Source of the DNA: Candidatus Hydrogenedentota bacterium
Lineage (GTDB): Bacteria > Hydrogenedentota > Hydrogenedentia > Hydrogenedentales > CAILVY01
Reading direction: 5' to 3'
Assembly (NCBI GenBank): GCA_029565395.1
Contig: JAKQOG010000286.1
Coordinates: 1 to 55,671 of the forward strand
DNA length: 55,671 nt
Below the pieces are notes generated by a model that saw only the letters and a list, made by a program, of their open reading frames with translations, did no database searches and was not told the DNA's origin. A program made the translations under genes and the position numbers. Shown here in pieces: positions 25,616 through 34,261 of the stretch. Each line of letters begins with the position of its first letter. The first letter of the stretch is position 1.

Positions 25616-27259
25616 ATGCGCAACACTAGAGTAAAACCGTGGCTTCGTATCGCGTTTGCATGTGTGCTGACGCTCGTGCTGGCTTCATGCAAAACCGGCC
25701 CTGATTATCATCGTCCGGCTATGACCATCAATGAAGGATTTAAAAGCGCAACGGAGGGTGAATCGGCGCAGCCGAACCTTGCCCGGGATTGGTGGCGGCT
25801 ATTTAATGATCCTGAACTCTGCGCGCTGGTGGAAGAGGCGTTGGAAAGAAACCTTGATCTGAAGGCCGCCATGGCGCGCGTGGCACAGTCACGGGCTTCC
25901 GCAAGGTCAGTGAGGAGTTCCTTTTTCCCCGTTCTGACCATGGATCCCTCTGCGAAACGTTCTCGCACACCGGGCGCCGATATCTCTTCTAATTCCACCG
26001 CAGATAAACTATCTCAGGCCACCTCCACGATCAACAAGATATCGAGCCTGCTGAGTCAGATCAATTCGCTACGCCAAGGCAATACGTCAAGCACAAGTTC
26101 GGGCGGCGGTTCGGCAGGCGCCACCAGCACCTCCACCGCGAGCATAGGAGGATCAGCAGGCTCCGCGACGACCAGCAATAGTTTTCAGATACCTTTTGAT
26201 CTCTCGTATGAGATTGACATCTGGGGCCGTTTACGCCGGTCGTATGAATCTTCCAAGGCGCAACTTCAAGCGTCCATCTACGATTTGGAAGTAGTGCGCC
26301 AGACACTCCTTGCGGACCTCGCCCGAAATTACTTCCATCTCCGGTCGTTCGACGCCCAATACGCCATCCTTCAACGCAATCTGAATTTATACGAGGAGCA
26401 GGTGGAATTGACTGGAAACCAATATAAGGCCGGATTGATCAGCGAGACCGATCTGTTGCAGGCCCAAGTGCAACTGGAATCGACACGGGCGCAGGCCGCG
26501 GATACGCTAAGGCAACGGACGGATCTCGAACACGCCATTGCCATACTGCTGGGCCGAACGCCCATGGAATTTTCACTGGTGGTCCGGCCGCTTGATGCCA
26601 TGCCGCCGATAATTCCCGCCGGGCTGCCCTCGGAACTATTGCGGCGGCGGCCGGATGTGGCGGAGGCGGAGCAAAATCTTATGTCGGCCAGCGCGGAAAT
26701 CGGCGTTGCCAAGGCGGAATTCTTCCCCGTGGTGAAGCTTACCGGATCCGCAGGTTTTCAAAACGATGAGCTAAAAAACATCTTTGATTGGGAAAACTTC
26801 GCATGGTCGATTGGACCAAGCGTTTCCCTTCCCATATTCAAGGGTGGACAGTTATGGTCCAACTTGCAGAAAGCCAAGGCGCGCTATGAGGAGTTGGATG
26901 CGGCGTACCGCGCACAAGTGCTAAGCGCATTCGTTGACGTGGAGGATTCGTTGACAGACCTTCATATGCGGGCCGAAGCCGCCGGCGCGCAGGCGAACGC
27001 GGTCACCGCGGCACGGGAATATCTGCGGCTTATACAGATCGAATACCAAAGCGGCATTACCGATTACATGCATGTAGTAAACGCAGAGCAAACCTTGCTC
27101 ACCAACGAATTGTCCGAGGCACAGATTCTAAACCAGCGCATGATTTCGACCGTCCTGCTGATTAAAGCCCTTGGCGGCGGGTGGGATTCACAACCTGCCC
27201 CGGCAGTAAAAGAAGAGGAGGGTTCGGACGCTTCAGGCAGCAATACAGGCAAGGTTTAG
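25616..27259 (+). CDS. NodT/TolC-type outer-membrane factor lipoprotein
   Basis: A 547-residue outer-membrane channel completing the tripartite pump. The signal ends in a lipobox, LVLASC followed by KTGPDYHRP, and the mature protein has the duplicated OEP repeats (WWRLFNDPELCALVEEAL, and LPSELLRRRPDVAEAEQNL in the second half). The ATG at 25616 is preferred: GGAGG lies six bases upstream, and this start puts the basic residues next to the signal helix; an in-frame ATG at 25571 overlaps the permease gene. A low-complexity Ser/Thr/Gly insert (about 110-190) interrupts the first half between the N-terminal repeat and the YEIDIWGRLRRSYE strand, where relatives are contiguous. Confidence 0.9.
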   Translation: MRNTRVKPWLRIAFACVLTLVLASCKTGPDYHRPAMTINEGFKSATEGESAQPNLARDWWRLFNDPELCALVEEALERNLDLKAAMARVAQSRASARSVRSSFFPVLTMDPSAKRSRTPGADISSNSTADKLSQATSTINKISSLLSQINSLRQGNTSSTSSGGGSAGATSTSTASIGGSAGSATTSNSFQIPFDLSYEIDIWGRLRRSYESSKAQLQASIYDLEVVRQTLLADLARNYFHLRSFDAQYAILQRNLNLYEEQVELTGNQYKAGLISETDLLQAQVQLESTRAQAADTLRQRTDLEHAIAILLGRTPMEFSLVVRPLDAMPPIIPAGLPSELLRRRPDVAEAEQNLMSASAEIGVAKAEFFPVVKLTGSAGFQNDELKNIFDWENFAWSIGPSVSLPIFKGGQLWSNLQKAKARYEELDAAYRAQVLSAFVDVEDSLTDLHMRAEAAGAQANAVTAAREYLRLIQIEYQSGITDYMHVVNAEQTLLTNELSEAQILNQRMISTVLLIKALGGGWDSQPAPAVKEEEGSDASGSNTGKV

Positions 27260-27268
27260 GAGCAAGCA

Positions 27269-27952
27269 ATGGTCGCAGAACGTACAGCCCCGTGGGGGGT
27301 GATTTTCGATGTGGACGGCACGATGGTAGACAACGTGGCGTTTCATGAAAAAGCCTGGTTGACGTTTGGGGAGCGGCATGACCTTCCGATAACGTCTTCC
27401 TTTTATCGTGAAAAGATGCATTCCCGGAGCAATGATTTGATTGCGAAGGTGCTGTACGGGGAAGACGTTTCCCCGGCGCTGGCAGCGGCAATGAACAAAG
27501 AGAAGGAGGCTATTTACCGAGAGTTGTACCGTCCGCATATTAAAGAAAATCCGGGTCTTACGCCGTTGTTGGAAGCCCTGCACCGGGAAAAGATACCGTG
27601 CGCCGCCGCATCGAATTCACCGCCGGAAAACGTGGATATGATTTTGGAGGGACTTCACGTGCGTCATTTTTTCAAGGCGACAAGCGCACTGGACGGCACT
27701 GGACGGGGCAAACCGCATCCTGATCTGCTTCTAAAGGCAGCCCAAGCCCTGGAATTGAAAATAAACCGTTGCGTGGTGTTGGAAGATTCGATCTCGGGCT
27801 TCGAAGCCGCGGAACGGGCCGGGGCGCCCTTTATTGTAATTTCCTGCGGGTCGAATCCGGCAAGCCTGTTGCATACCCAAAATGCGCGGGCGATTCACCT
27901 TGATTTCACCACCCTCACGCCGGAAGTGCTCCGCGCCGCATTGTCTAAATAG
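27269..27952 (+). CDS. HAD hydrolase, beta-phosphoglucomutase-like
   Basis: 227 residues of the beta-PGM/DhaK-like HAD subfamily: FDVDGTMVDN (about 11-20) supplies the nucleophile Asp, AASNSPPENV motif II, the Lys in GRGKPHPD motif III, and LEDSISGFEAAERAG motif IV. A small helical cap sits after motif I (VAFHEKAWLTFGERHDL). It could be a sugar-phosphate mutase or phosphatase. It starts nine bases after the outer-membrane-factor gene with AGGAGC upstream, so it may ride on the efflux transcript without sharing a function. Confidence 0.82.
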   Translation: MVAERTAPWGVIFDVDGTMVDNVAFHEKAWLTFGERHDLPITSSFYREKMHSRSNDLIAKVLYGEDVSPALAAAMNKEKEAIYRELYRPHIKENPGLTPLLEALHREKIPCAAASNSPPENVDMILEGLHVRHFFKATSALDGTGRGKPHPDLLLKAAQALELKINRCVVLEDSISGFEAAERAGAPFIVISCGSNPASLLHTQNARAIHLDFTTLTPEVLRAALSK

Positions 27953-27989
27953 ATTTTTTCATACTCATCTCAACCGGGGGGGTGCAAGA

Positions 27990-28018
27990 TTGAAAGTGGT
28001 CGTGAGTAGACCTAAAAT
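27990..28018 (+). promoter_or_regulatory. Sigma70-type promoter of the sulfur operon
   Basis: TTGAAA (27990-27995), 17-base spacer, TAAAAT (28013-28018). The predicted start point falls right at the palindrome 28026-28052; the first gene starts at 28125. Confidence 0.65.
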
Positions 28019-28025
28019 AAGGCTG

Positions 28026-28052
28026 CCGTGCCCGTGATGGCCACGGACACGG
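28026..28052. promoter_or_regulatory. GC-rich palindrome, candidate operator
   Basis: CCGTGCCCGTG (28026-28036) and CACGGACACGG (28042-28052) pair at 10 of 11 positions around ATGGC. It covers the expected transcription start of the sulfur operon and has no T-run after it, so an operator is more likely than a terminator. No regulator gene lies next to it. Confidence 0.6.
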
Positions 28053-28124
28053 TCATGTGGGAAATATCAAAATGAAACGTGTGTTCCAGCCACTATCCGG
28101 AAAACGTTACTGGGAGGAATTGCC

Positions 28125-30140
28125 ATGAAACAATCAGCGGGTCTTGCTCTGGTAGTCATGTTGATGCTTCTCGTAATACCACAAGCCACTGCGGCGGAAG
28201 GCATCAAGGATTCGGAATCGGCATCCCATGCGGCAGACTCGGCTTCGTATGCCCTTGTAGATACCTACGACTATGGCAAGTTCAAGGTTATGCAATTCAA
28301 CCTTGCCGTGTTGTCGCACTACTCCTATCTGCTTTGCAGCGGCAAGGAATGTCTTGTCGTGGACCCTGGGCGCGATGTCTTCGCATATCTTGACCATGCA
28401 GCCAAAGAAGGCCTGACGATCAAGGGGGTATTGCTGACCCATTCGCACGCTGATTTCGTCGCCGGGCACATGGAACTGGCAAAAACCGCTGCTTGCCCAA
28501 TCTATGCAAGCGCCACTGGAAACCAGGAATTCCCCCACGAATTATTGAAGGAAGGCACAGCCGTTCCCCTGGGCAGCGTAGTGCTGAAAACCATTGAAAC
28601 GCCTGGTCATACACCCGATGGAATGACCGCGTGTGTTTACAACGATCCCAACGACGCCGCGCCGGTGCTCTTATTCACCGGAGACGCCCTCTTCGTTGGA
28701 AGCGTAGGCAGGCCCGACCTTATGGAAGGAACGATGTCCGCTGCGGAGCTCGCCTCCATGGGATTCGACACATGGACCAATAAGTTCTCGAAATTCCCTG
28801 ATGCAACCGTGTTCTTTCCCGCACATGGAGCCGGTTCTCTGTGCGGAGCGCACTTGAGCGACAAACCGTTTTCCACCATTGGTGAGGAGCGGACCTCGAA
28901 CCATTATTTTCAGTACAAAACACGCAGTGACTATATCGCCGCTGTGCTGGACGGACTCCCGGAAGCGCCGCAGTATTTTAAATACAATGCCGCCATGAAC
29001 CGGAAAGGGCCGGACCTCGTGGACTGGAACGCGCCTCTGCCTCCGGAAAAGACTCCGGATACAGCCCTGACTGATGCCGGGAAGATCTATGTGGTCGATG
29101 TGCGCGATGCGGCGGCCTACGCGGAAGGCCATATTCCCAATAGCGTCAATATCGGCATTCGCGGGCGTTTCGAAACTTGGACCGGCATCATGGTGCCTTG
29201 GAAGTTTCCGCTGGCCGTGACTGGTAGTCAGGAAGAACTCAAGGAAGCACTCTACCGTCTTCACCGGGTTGGATATAAGGCGGATGTGATTTCGTTCGAT
29301 GCTTGGAAACAAGCGGGATTGGTTTTGGCTAAAAGCACCCCGGTCAAGCCCCGGGACCTTTACCAACAAATGCAGGATGGCACCGCCCCTGTCATCGTTG
29401 ACGTGCGATTGCCCAACGAGTGGATGGGACTGCGCGTAGGAAACGTCGTGAATCTTCCATTGAACCACTTGGCGGAGCTCTCATCGAAACTCGATCCGAA
29501 ACAGCCTGTCGTCACGGTCTGTAATTCAGCATACCGTTCCAGCATGGGTATTGGCATCTTGGAACGGAGAGGCTTCCAGCAGGTCAGCAGTATGGATGGG
29601 GGCAGTGAAGCCTGGCTCAATGAGGGATTGCCCGTCTTCGGAAATGAAAAGGCGCAAGGAACCTCAGGGTCTGTTCCCAAACGCATTATCCCGCTTCCGG
29701 AACGCATCTCCGCCGCCGACCTGAAACGGCTCATTACAGACCTGCCTGGCACGTTTGACCTCGTGGATATCCGCCCGCCGGAACACTATGCGGACTACAA
29801 CCTGTCCGGTTCGCGCAACGTGACTATCGCGGACTTGGCGGGGGATCCGGCATTTCTTACCGGTGCGGGCCCCCTTGTAATCGTGGATCGGGACGGTTCA
29901 CTGGCCATGGCCGTGGCGGGTATTCTTTCCCAGAAGACTGCACGCCCCATCAAGGCGCTCTACGGCGGCCTTGAAGCATATTGGGCGGAAACGGAACTGA
30001 ACCCGGCGGTGCGCGAAGTCCCGCTCCAGGGCGGAGTGTCCCACTCCGCTCCAGCGGTAATGCCTCCGCCTCAACCAGGTCTTCCGGTAACACCACCCTC
30101 GCCCGCTCCGGCCCCCAAGAAGAAAAGTGCGGGGTGCTGA
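28125..30140 (+). CDS. Exported MBL-fold persulfide-dioxygenase-like protein with three rhodanese domains
   Basis: 671 residues. A Sec signal (1-24, cleavage after a TAA-type site) sends it to the periplasm. The metallo-beta-lactamase domain (about 45-300) has LLTHSHADFVAGH (His106, His108, Asp110, His115), His162 in ETPGHTPDGM, Asp187 in FTGDALF and His234 in PAHGAGS, the layout of Blh/ETHE1-type persulfide dioxygenases. Three rhodanese-like domains follow (about 318-400, 405-505, 525-625); only the second has an active Cys (Cys466 in CNSAYRSS), while the others lack it. A Pro/Ala-rich tail ends in Cys. GGAGG upstream supports the start. Known relatives are cytoplasmic, so the signal peptide is unusual. 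First gene of the sulfur operon. Confidence 0.88.
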   Translation: MKQSAGLALVVMLMLLVIPQATAAEGIKDSESASHAADSASYALVDTYDYGKFKVMQFNLAVLSHYSYLLCSGKECLVVDPGRDVFAYLDHAAKEGLTIKGVLLTHSHADFVAGHMELAKTAACPIYASATGNQEFPHELLKEGTAVPLGSVVLKTIETPGHTPDGMTACVYNDPNDAAPVLLFTGDALFVGSVGRPDLMEGTMSAAELASMGFDTWTNKFSKFPDATVFFPAHGAGSLCGAHLSDKPFSTIGEERTSNHYFQYKTRSDYIAAVLDGLPEAPQYFKYNAAMNRKGPDLVDWNAPLPPEKTPDTALTDAGKIYVVDVRDAAAYAEGHIPNSVNIGIRGRFETWTGIMVPWKFPLAVTGSQEELKEALYRLHRVGYKADVISFDAWKQAGLVLAKSTPVKPRDLYQQMQDGTAPVIVDVRLPNEWMGLRVGNVVNLPLNHLAELSSKLDPKQPVVTVCNSAYRSSMGIGILERRGFQQVSSMDGGSEAWLNEGLPVFGNEKAQGTSGSVPKRIIPLPERISAADLKRLITDLPGTFDLVDIRPPEHYADYNLSGSRNVTIADLAGDPAFLTGAGPLVIVDRDGSLAMAVAGILSQKTARPIKALYGGLEAYWAETELNPAVREVPLQGGVSHSAPAVMPPPQPGLPVTPPSPAPAPKKKSAGC

Positions 30141-30143
30141 GTC

Positions 30144-30668
30144 ATGAATCATACAACCCAATCCAAACAAGCCCCCTATTGGAACCCATACCTTGCAGGT
30201 CTGCTGCTGGGCGCCACCCTTTTGGCCTCATTTCTTGTGTTAGGCGCAGGGCTTGGCGCCTCGGGCGGAATCGCTCGCGTCGGCGCCTTTGTCGAAGCAT
30301 GCGCGGCGCCTGCACATGTAGCTAATAGCGAGTATTTCGGCGGTTGGGGCTCGAAGCCCTTGACCTACTACCTTGTCCTGATGCTGGCGGGGACTTTTCT
30401 GGGCGGATTGTTTTCCGCGCTCTTGGCCAACCGCATAAACGTTACGCTTGAACGCGGGGCTTCGTGTTCCCGCGGCAGACGAGCGGTTATGGCGCTGGCC
30501 GGCGGTGTCGTTGCGGGATTCGCCAGCCGCCTCGCGCAGGGTTGTACATCCGGGCAGGCGTTGAGCGGCGGCGCACTGCTGCTGACGGGAAGCCTTGTGT
30601 TCATGATATGCGTGTTTGCCGGCGGGTACGCCGCGGCATGGTTTGTAAGGAGGCAGTGGCATGATTGA
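30144..30668 (+). CDS. YeeE/YedE (DUF395) channel, first half
   Basis: 174 residues, four or so membrane helices. It holds one of the two conserved cysteine motifs of the thiosulfate/sulfur-compound channel family: RLAQGCTSGQALSGGALL (near 129-146). In TsuA both motifs are in one chain; in PmpA/PmpB-type systems they are split, as here. Three bases separate it from the MBL-rhodanese gene, and its end overlaps the next gene by eight bases. Probably moves thiosulfate, sulfide or persulfide across the inner membrane. Confidence 0.87.
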   Translation: MNHTTQSKQAPYWNPYLAGLLLGATLLASFLVLGAGLGASGGIARVGAFVEACAAPAHVANSEYFGGWGSKPLTYYLVLMLAGTFLGGLFSALLANRINVTLERGASCSRGRRAVMALAGGVVAGFASRLAQGCTSGQALSGGALLLTGSLVFMICVFAGGYAAAWFVRRQWHD

Positions 30669-32667
30669 GACCTACTTTGGCTCCGATGCGCTGGATTCCG
30701 GCAAAGCCCTTTTGGCCGCGCTTGTAATTGGATTCCTCTTCGGTTTTTCGCTCGAACGCGCCGGGTTCAGCAGTTCCCGAAAACTCGCGGGTATCTTCTA
30801 CTTCACCGACATGACGGTATTGAAGGTCATGTTCACGGCCCTCATCACCGCTATGATCGGGCTATCGTACTGCATGGCGCTCGGCTGGATTCGGCCCGAA
30901 AGCCTGTTCTTGATGGACACCATCTACGGCGCTCAGATCGTCGGGGGGTTGTTGTTCGGATTGGGCTTTGCAATGGGCGGGTGGTGTCCGGGTACTGCCG
31001 CCGCAGGTCTGGCGGCAGGTAAAATGGATGCACTTTTATTCCTGGGCGGCGCGGCCGGAGGCAGCATCCTGTTCAACGAACTGTTTGCGGTCATAAAACC
31101 AGTCTACACCTGTGGCGCCAGCGGCGTCGTGCACATCTACGATTCCATCGGCATCTCCAAACCCTTGTTTGCTCTCCTATTTACGCTGGCTGCGGTAGGC
31201 TGTTTCTGGGGTGCGGAATACATCGAACTGCGCCGCGGCAAAGGCGGCGGGCTCTGGAACAGCCCATTTCTGAAAGCATTCAGTCTCGCCCTGATTGTCG
31301 CCGCCGTAGGATTGCTGGTGATCCCGGCAGAAGCGGTCAGCCCTACATTACCGTGTGCATCAAGCCTGCCGGCAGACGAATCGGCGATGTTGCAGCGGCT
31401 CCAGGAAGGTGAAGACCATATTGAGCCTGAAGACCTCGCGGACCGTCTGCTTGCGGGAGACTCCTCGCTCGCCCTTATCGACATCAGGACGCCCGGGGAA
31501 TTTGCGGCATTCCACATCCGAACCGCGGTAAATGTGGCGATGGCGGACCTGCCCGCATATATGGCGTCCCATGCCGCAAACAAAACGGCAGTGTTGTATT
31601 CAAACGGCATGACGCATCCGGCGCAGGCGCGGGATGCGCTGGATCGGATGGGATACAGCAATGTCTATCTGCTCACGGACGGCTTGGATGGATTCATGCA
31701 ACGCTGTCTGAAACCCGTGTCCTTGCGCGGCGAACCGGTACCGGAACCCCTCAAACTGAAGATCCAATCGTGGCGTTCATTCTTTCTGGAAACGGCAAAA
31801 CCCGACAGTGAGCCTCCACCACAGTCAGGCCCCGCACCAGCCGGGAACATCCGGTTGCCTGGCCTTGTCGAGACTGCCTGGTTGGCGGACAATCTTGGCC
31901 GGAATGGAATTCACGTTATAGACACGCGTTCCCAGCCGGAATACAACAGCGGCCATATCCCCGGTTCCTTCTGTCTGAATCCTGAAAGTGTTCGCGGAAA
32001 CAGTGGCGGGCTCCCATCGATGCTGCTGCCTGCGGACATGCTGGCGCGTGTGTTCGCCTTGATGGGTATGAACGCAAATGACACGGTGATTCTGGTGTAT
32101 GGAGACAAAGTGCAAGATGCCACCTTGATTGCCATGGCGCTGGAGCGAATCGGGCATAGCCATTACGCAGTCCTGAACGGCGGCTTTTCGAAGTGGACTG
32201 CTGAGAAACGTGCAGTAGACACGATTCTGCCGTCCAAACCGGCCAGTTCCCTGGTCGCTAAAGCTGGTTCTGACACGTTCACCGTGGACGCTGATACCGT
32301 CCTGCGCCATCAGAAGAACAAGACGGCTGCGATTCTGGATGTACGTCCTGCGGACTTCTTCTCGGGCGTGAAGTCTGATGAAGCCCGTGCAGGTCACATT
32401 CCAGGAGCAATCAATCGGCCTTACACAGAAGATGTGGTTAAAGCGGACACGGGGGTGACCCTGAAACCGGCGGCGGACTTGCAGGCGGCCTATGCGAAGC
32501 TATTTCCCTCAAAGGACGCCCCCATCATCGTTCATTGCCGCACTGGACATCAGGCCAGCCAGACGTTCTTTGTCCTCAAACATCTGCTCGGCTATACCAA
32601 CATTCTCTACTATGATGCCGGATGGACCGAATGGGCCGCTCACCCCGAGTTACCCGTGGCAAAATGA
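30661..32667 (+). CDS. YeeE/YedE channel second half fused to three rhodanese domains
   Basis: 668 residues. The first 225 are membrane helices with the partner motif GGWCPGTAAAGLAAGK (Cys109). Three rhodanese-like domains follow: about 255-350 (active-site loop reads YSNGMTHP, no Cys), about 400-525 (VYGDKVQDAT, no Cys) and about 545-665 with an intact loop HCRTGHQAS. Thus one catalytic rhodanese and two likely structural or sulfane-binding ones hang from the channel. If the tail is periplasmic it would face the exported MBL-rhodanese protein; topology is not provable here. A channel subunit carrying three rhodaneses is, to my knowledge, unusual. Confidence 0.87.
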   Translation: MIETYFGSDALDSGKALLAALVIGFLFGFSLERAGFSSSRKLAGIFYFTDMTVLKVMFTALITAMIGLSYCMALGWIRPESLFLMDTIYGAQIVGGLLFGLGFAMGGWCPGTAAAGLAAGKMDALLFLGGAAGGSILFNELFAVIKPVYTCGASGVVHIYDSIGISKPLFALLFTLAAVGCFWGAEYIELRRGKGGGLWNSPFLKAFSLALIVAAVGLLVIPAEAVSPTLPCASSLPADESAMLQRLQEGEDHIEPEDLADRLLAGDSSLALIDIRTPGEFAAFHIRTAVNVAMADLPAYMASHAANKTAVLYSNGMTHPAQARDALDRMGYSNVYLLTDGLDGFMQRCLKPVSLRGEPVPEPLKLKIQSWRSFFLETAKPDSEPPPQSGPAPAGNIRLPGLVETAWLADNLGRNGIHVIDTRSQPEYNSGHIPGSFCLNPESVRGNSGGLPSMLLPADMLARVFALMGMNANDTVILVYGDKVQDATLIAMALERIGHSHYAVLNGGFSKWTAEKRAVDTILPSKPASSLVAKAGSDTFTVDADTVLRHQKNKTAAILDVRPADFFSGVKSDEARAGHIPGAINRPYTEDVVKADTGVTLKPAADLQAAYAKLFPSKDAPIIVHCRTGHQASQTFFVLKHLLGYTNILYYDAGWTEWAAHPELPVAK

Positions 32668-32755
32668 TCGGTTATCCGAATAACGCGTGCTATGGAAGAC
32701 ACCCGGAAACGGCCACGAATTGTAATATCCAGGCTTGAGAAATTTCTTAAAAAAA

Positions 32756-34261
32756 TCACACCCCGTAAGGATCAATGCTATGGTCAATATGCCGGACGGC
32801 TTCCTTGCTGGGTTGAAACTGGTCCGGGGTGGGCGTGGGATAGATATTGTTGAAGCACGCGGTGCAAAAATGCGCGGGATTGAGTCCTGTGGCCTTCAAC
32901 ATGTCCGGAATGGGGAGATACGCGAGGGAATCCACTTCCAGAAAGTCACGAATTTCCTCCACGGACAGGTTGTGGGCGATTAGTTTGCTCCGGTTGGGCG
33001 TATCAATACCGTAGTAACAGGAACCGATAATGGGCGGCGATGCAACCCGGAAATGCACTTCCTTTGCCCCGCGCACGCGCAAAAGCTTGATGATTTTCTT
33101 GGCCGTGGTGCCCCGGACAATGCTGTCATCCACCAACACGACGCGTTTCCCGGCGACGGTGCTCCTGCTCGGATTGAGCTTGATTTTCACGCCAAAATCG
33201 CGGATTTTCTGGTCCGGTTCAATGAAGGTGCGGCCCACATAATGGTTTCGGATAAACCCCATTTCAAAAGGGATGCCGGATTCATGGGCATACCCCAGAG
33301 CGGCGGGATTGGAGGAATCCGGCACGGCCATCACTAAATCTGCTTCCACCGGGGACACTCTCGCTAATGCGCATCCCATTTCCTGCCGAATCGCATTCAC
33401 GCTTTTGCCGAAAATGTCGCTGTCCGGACGCGACACATATATAAATTCGAAAATGCACTGTTGTGGCGTGACTTTTTCGAACGGTTTTTGGCTGGTGATG
33501 CCTTCCTTATTAATCGTAACGACTTCGCCCGGCTCGATTTCGCGGACCCAATCGGCGTCGATGATATCCAGGGCGCAGGTCTCACTAGCCAGAACATAGG
33601 CCTGTTCCAGTTTTCCTAACCACAAGGGACGGAACCCATATGCATCGCGCACCGCCACAATCTCCTGTTCATTCATGGCGAGGATCGTGTACGCGCCGAT
33701 TACTTGTTTGCAGGCTTCAATAATCGTGTCGGTGAAGGTGGTTTCCCTGGAGCGGGCCACAAGATGCACCAGCACCGCCGTGTCCGTGGTCGCCTGGAAA
33801 ATCGCGCCTTCTGCTTCGAGTTGGTCGCGCAATACGGCCGCATTTACAAGATTTCCATTATGGCAGAGGGCCATGCAGCCCCGCGCATAGTCCACCACTA
33901 ACGGCTGTACATTTTTCAAGTTGCTGGAACCAAAGGTGGAGTACCGGACATGCCCGATACCATGCGTGCCGTTGACGCGCGCCAGCTTATGGGGCCGGAA
34001 CACATCATTGACCAGCCCCACGCCCCGGTGAGCAGTCAGGACGCCATTGTCCGCGCAGACAATTCCCGCGCCTTCCTGGCCGCGATGTTGCAGGGCATAC
34101 AGGCCTAAATACGTCAGCTTCGCCGCTTCGGGATGACCATAGATGCCAAAAACGCCGCATTCCTCACGGATCGTGTCCTCGGAACCATGATCTTCAAATT
34201 TTTGAGAAGCATACGGAGGTAACATCCGTATCTTCGCCTCAAAACGGCGTGTGCTGTTCAT
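32756..34261 (-). CDS. purF: Amidophosphoribosyltransferase
   Basis: First step of purine synthesis: PRPP and glutamine to 5-phosphoribosylamine. The Ntn nucleophile Cys is in REECGVFGIYG at about residue 35, preceded by a propeptide-like stretch as in the Bacillus enzyme; glutaminase residues ALQHRGQEGAGI follow. The PRPP loop is VVLVDDSIVRGTTAKK. Cysteines in IIGSCYYGID and HFCTACFNNIYP match the 4Fe-4S ligands of the Bacillus-type PurF. It starts directly at the purC stop (TAA then ATG) with AAAGGA upstream, so the two genes are coupled. Confidence 0.95.
   Translation of the reverse strand: MNSTRRFEAKIRMLPPYASQKFEDHGSEDTIREECGVFGIYGHPEAAKLTYLGLYALQHRGQEGAGIVCADNGVLTAHRGVGLVNDVFRPHKLARVNGTHGIGHVRYSTFGSSNLKNVQPLVVDYARGCMALCHNGNLVNAAVLRDQLEAEGAIFQATTDTAVLVHLVARSRETTFTDTIIEACKQVIGAYTILAMNEQEIVAVRDAYGFRPLWLGKLEQAYVLASETCALDIIDADWVREIEPGEVVTINKEGITSQKPFEKVTPQQCIFEFIYVSRPDSDIFGKSVNAIRQEMGCALARVSPVEADLVMAVPDSSNPAALGYAHESGIPFEMGFIRNHYVGRTFIEPDQKIRDFGVKIKLNPSRSTVAGKRVVLVDDSIVRGTTAKKIIKLLRVRGAKEVHFRVASPPIIGSCYYGIDTPNRSKLIAHNLSVEEIRDFLEVDSLAYLPIPDMLKATGLNPAHFCTACFNNIYPTPTPDQFQPSKEAVRHIDHSIDPYGV

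Noticed and set aside
28026..28052. GC-rich hairpin as a terminator of the preceding HAD gene
   Set aside because: It lies downstream of a good promoter and is not followed by a T-run, so an operator role is preferred.
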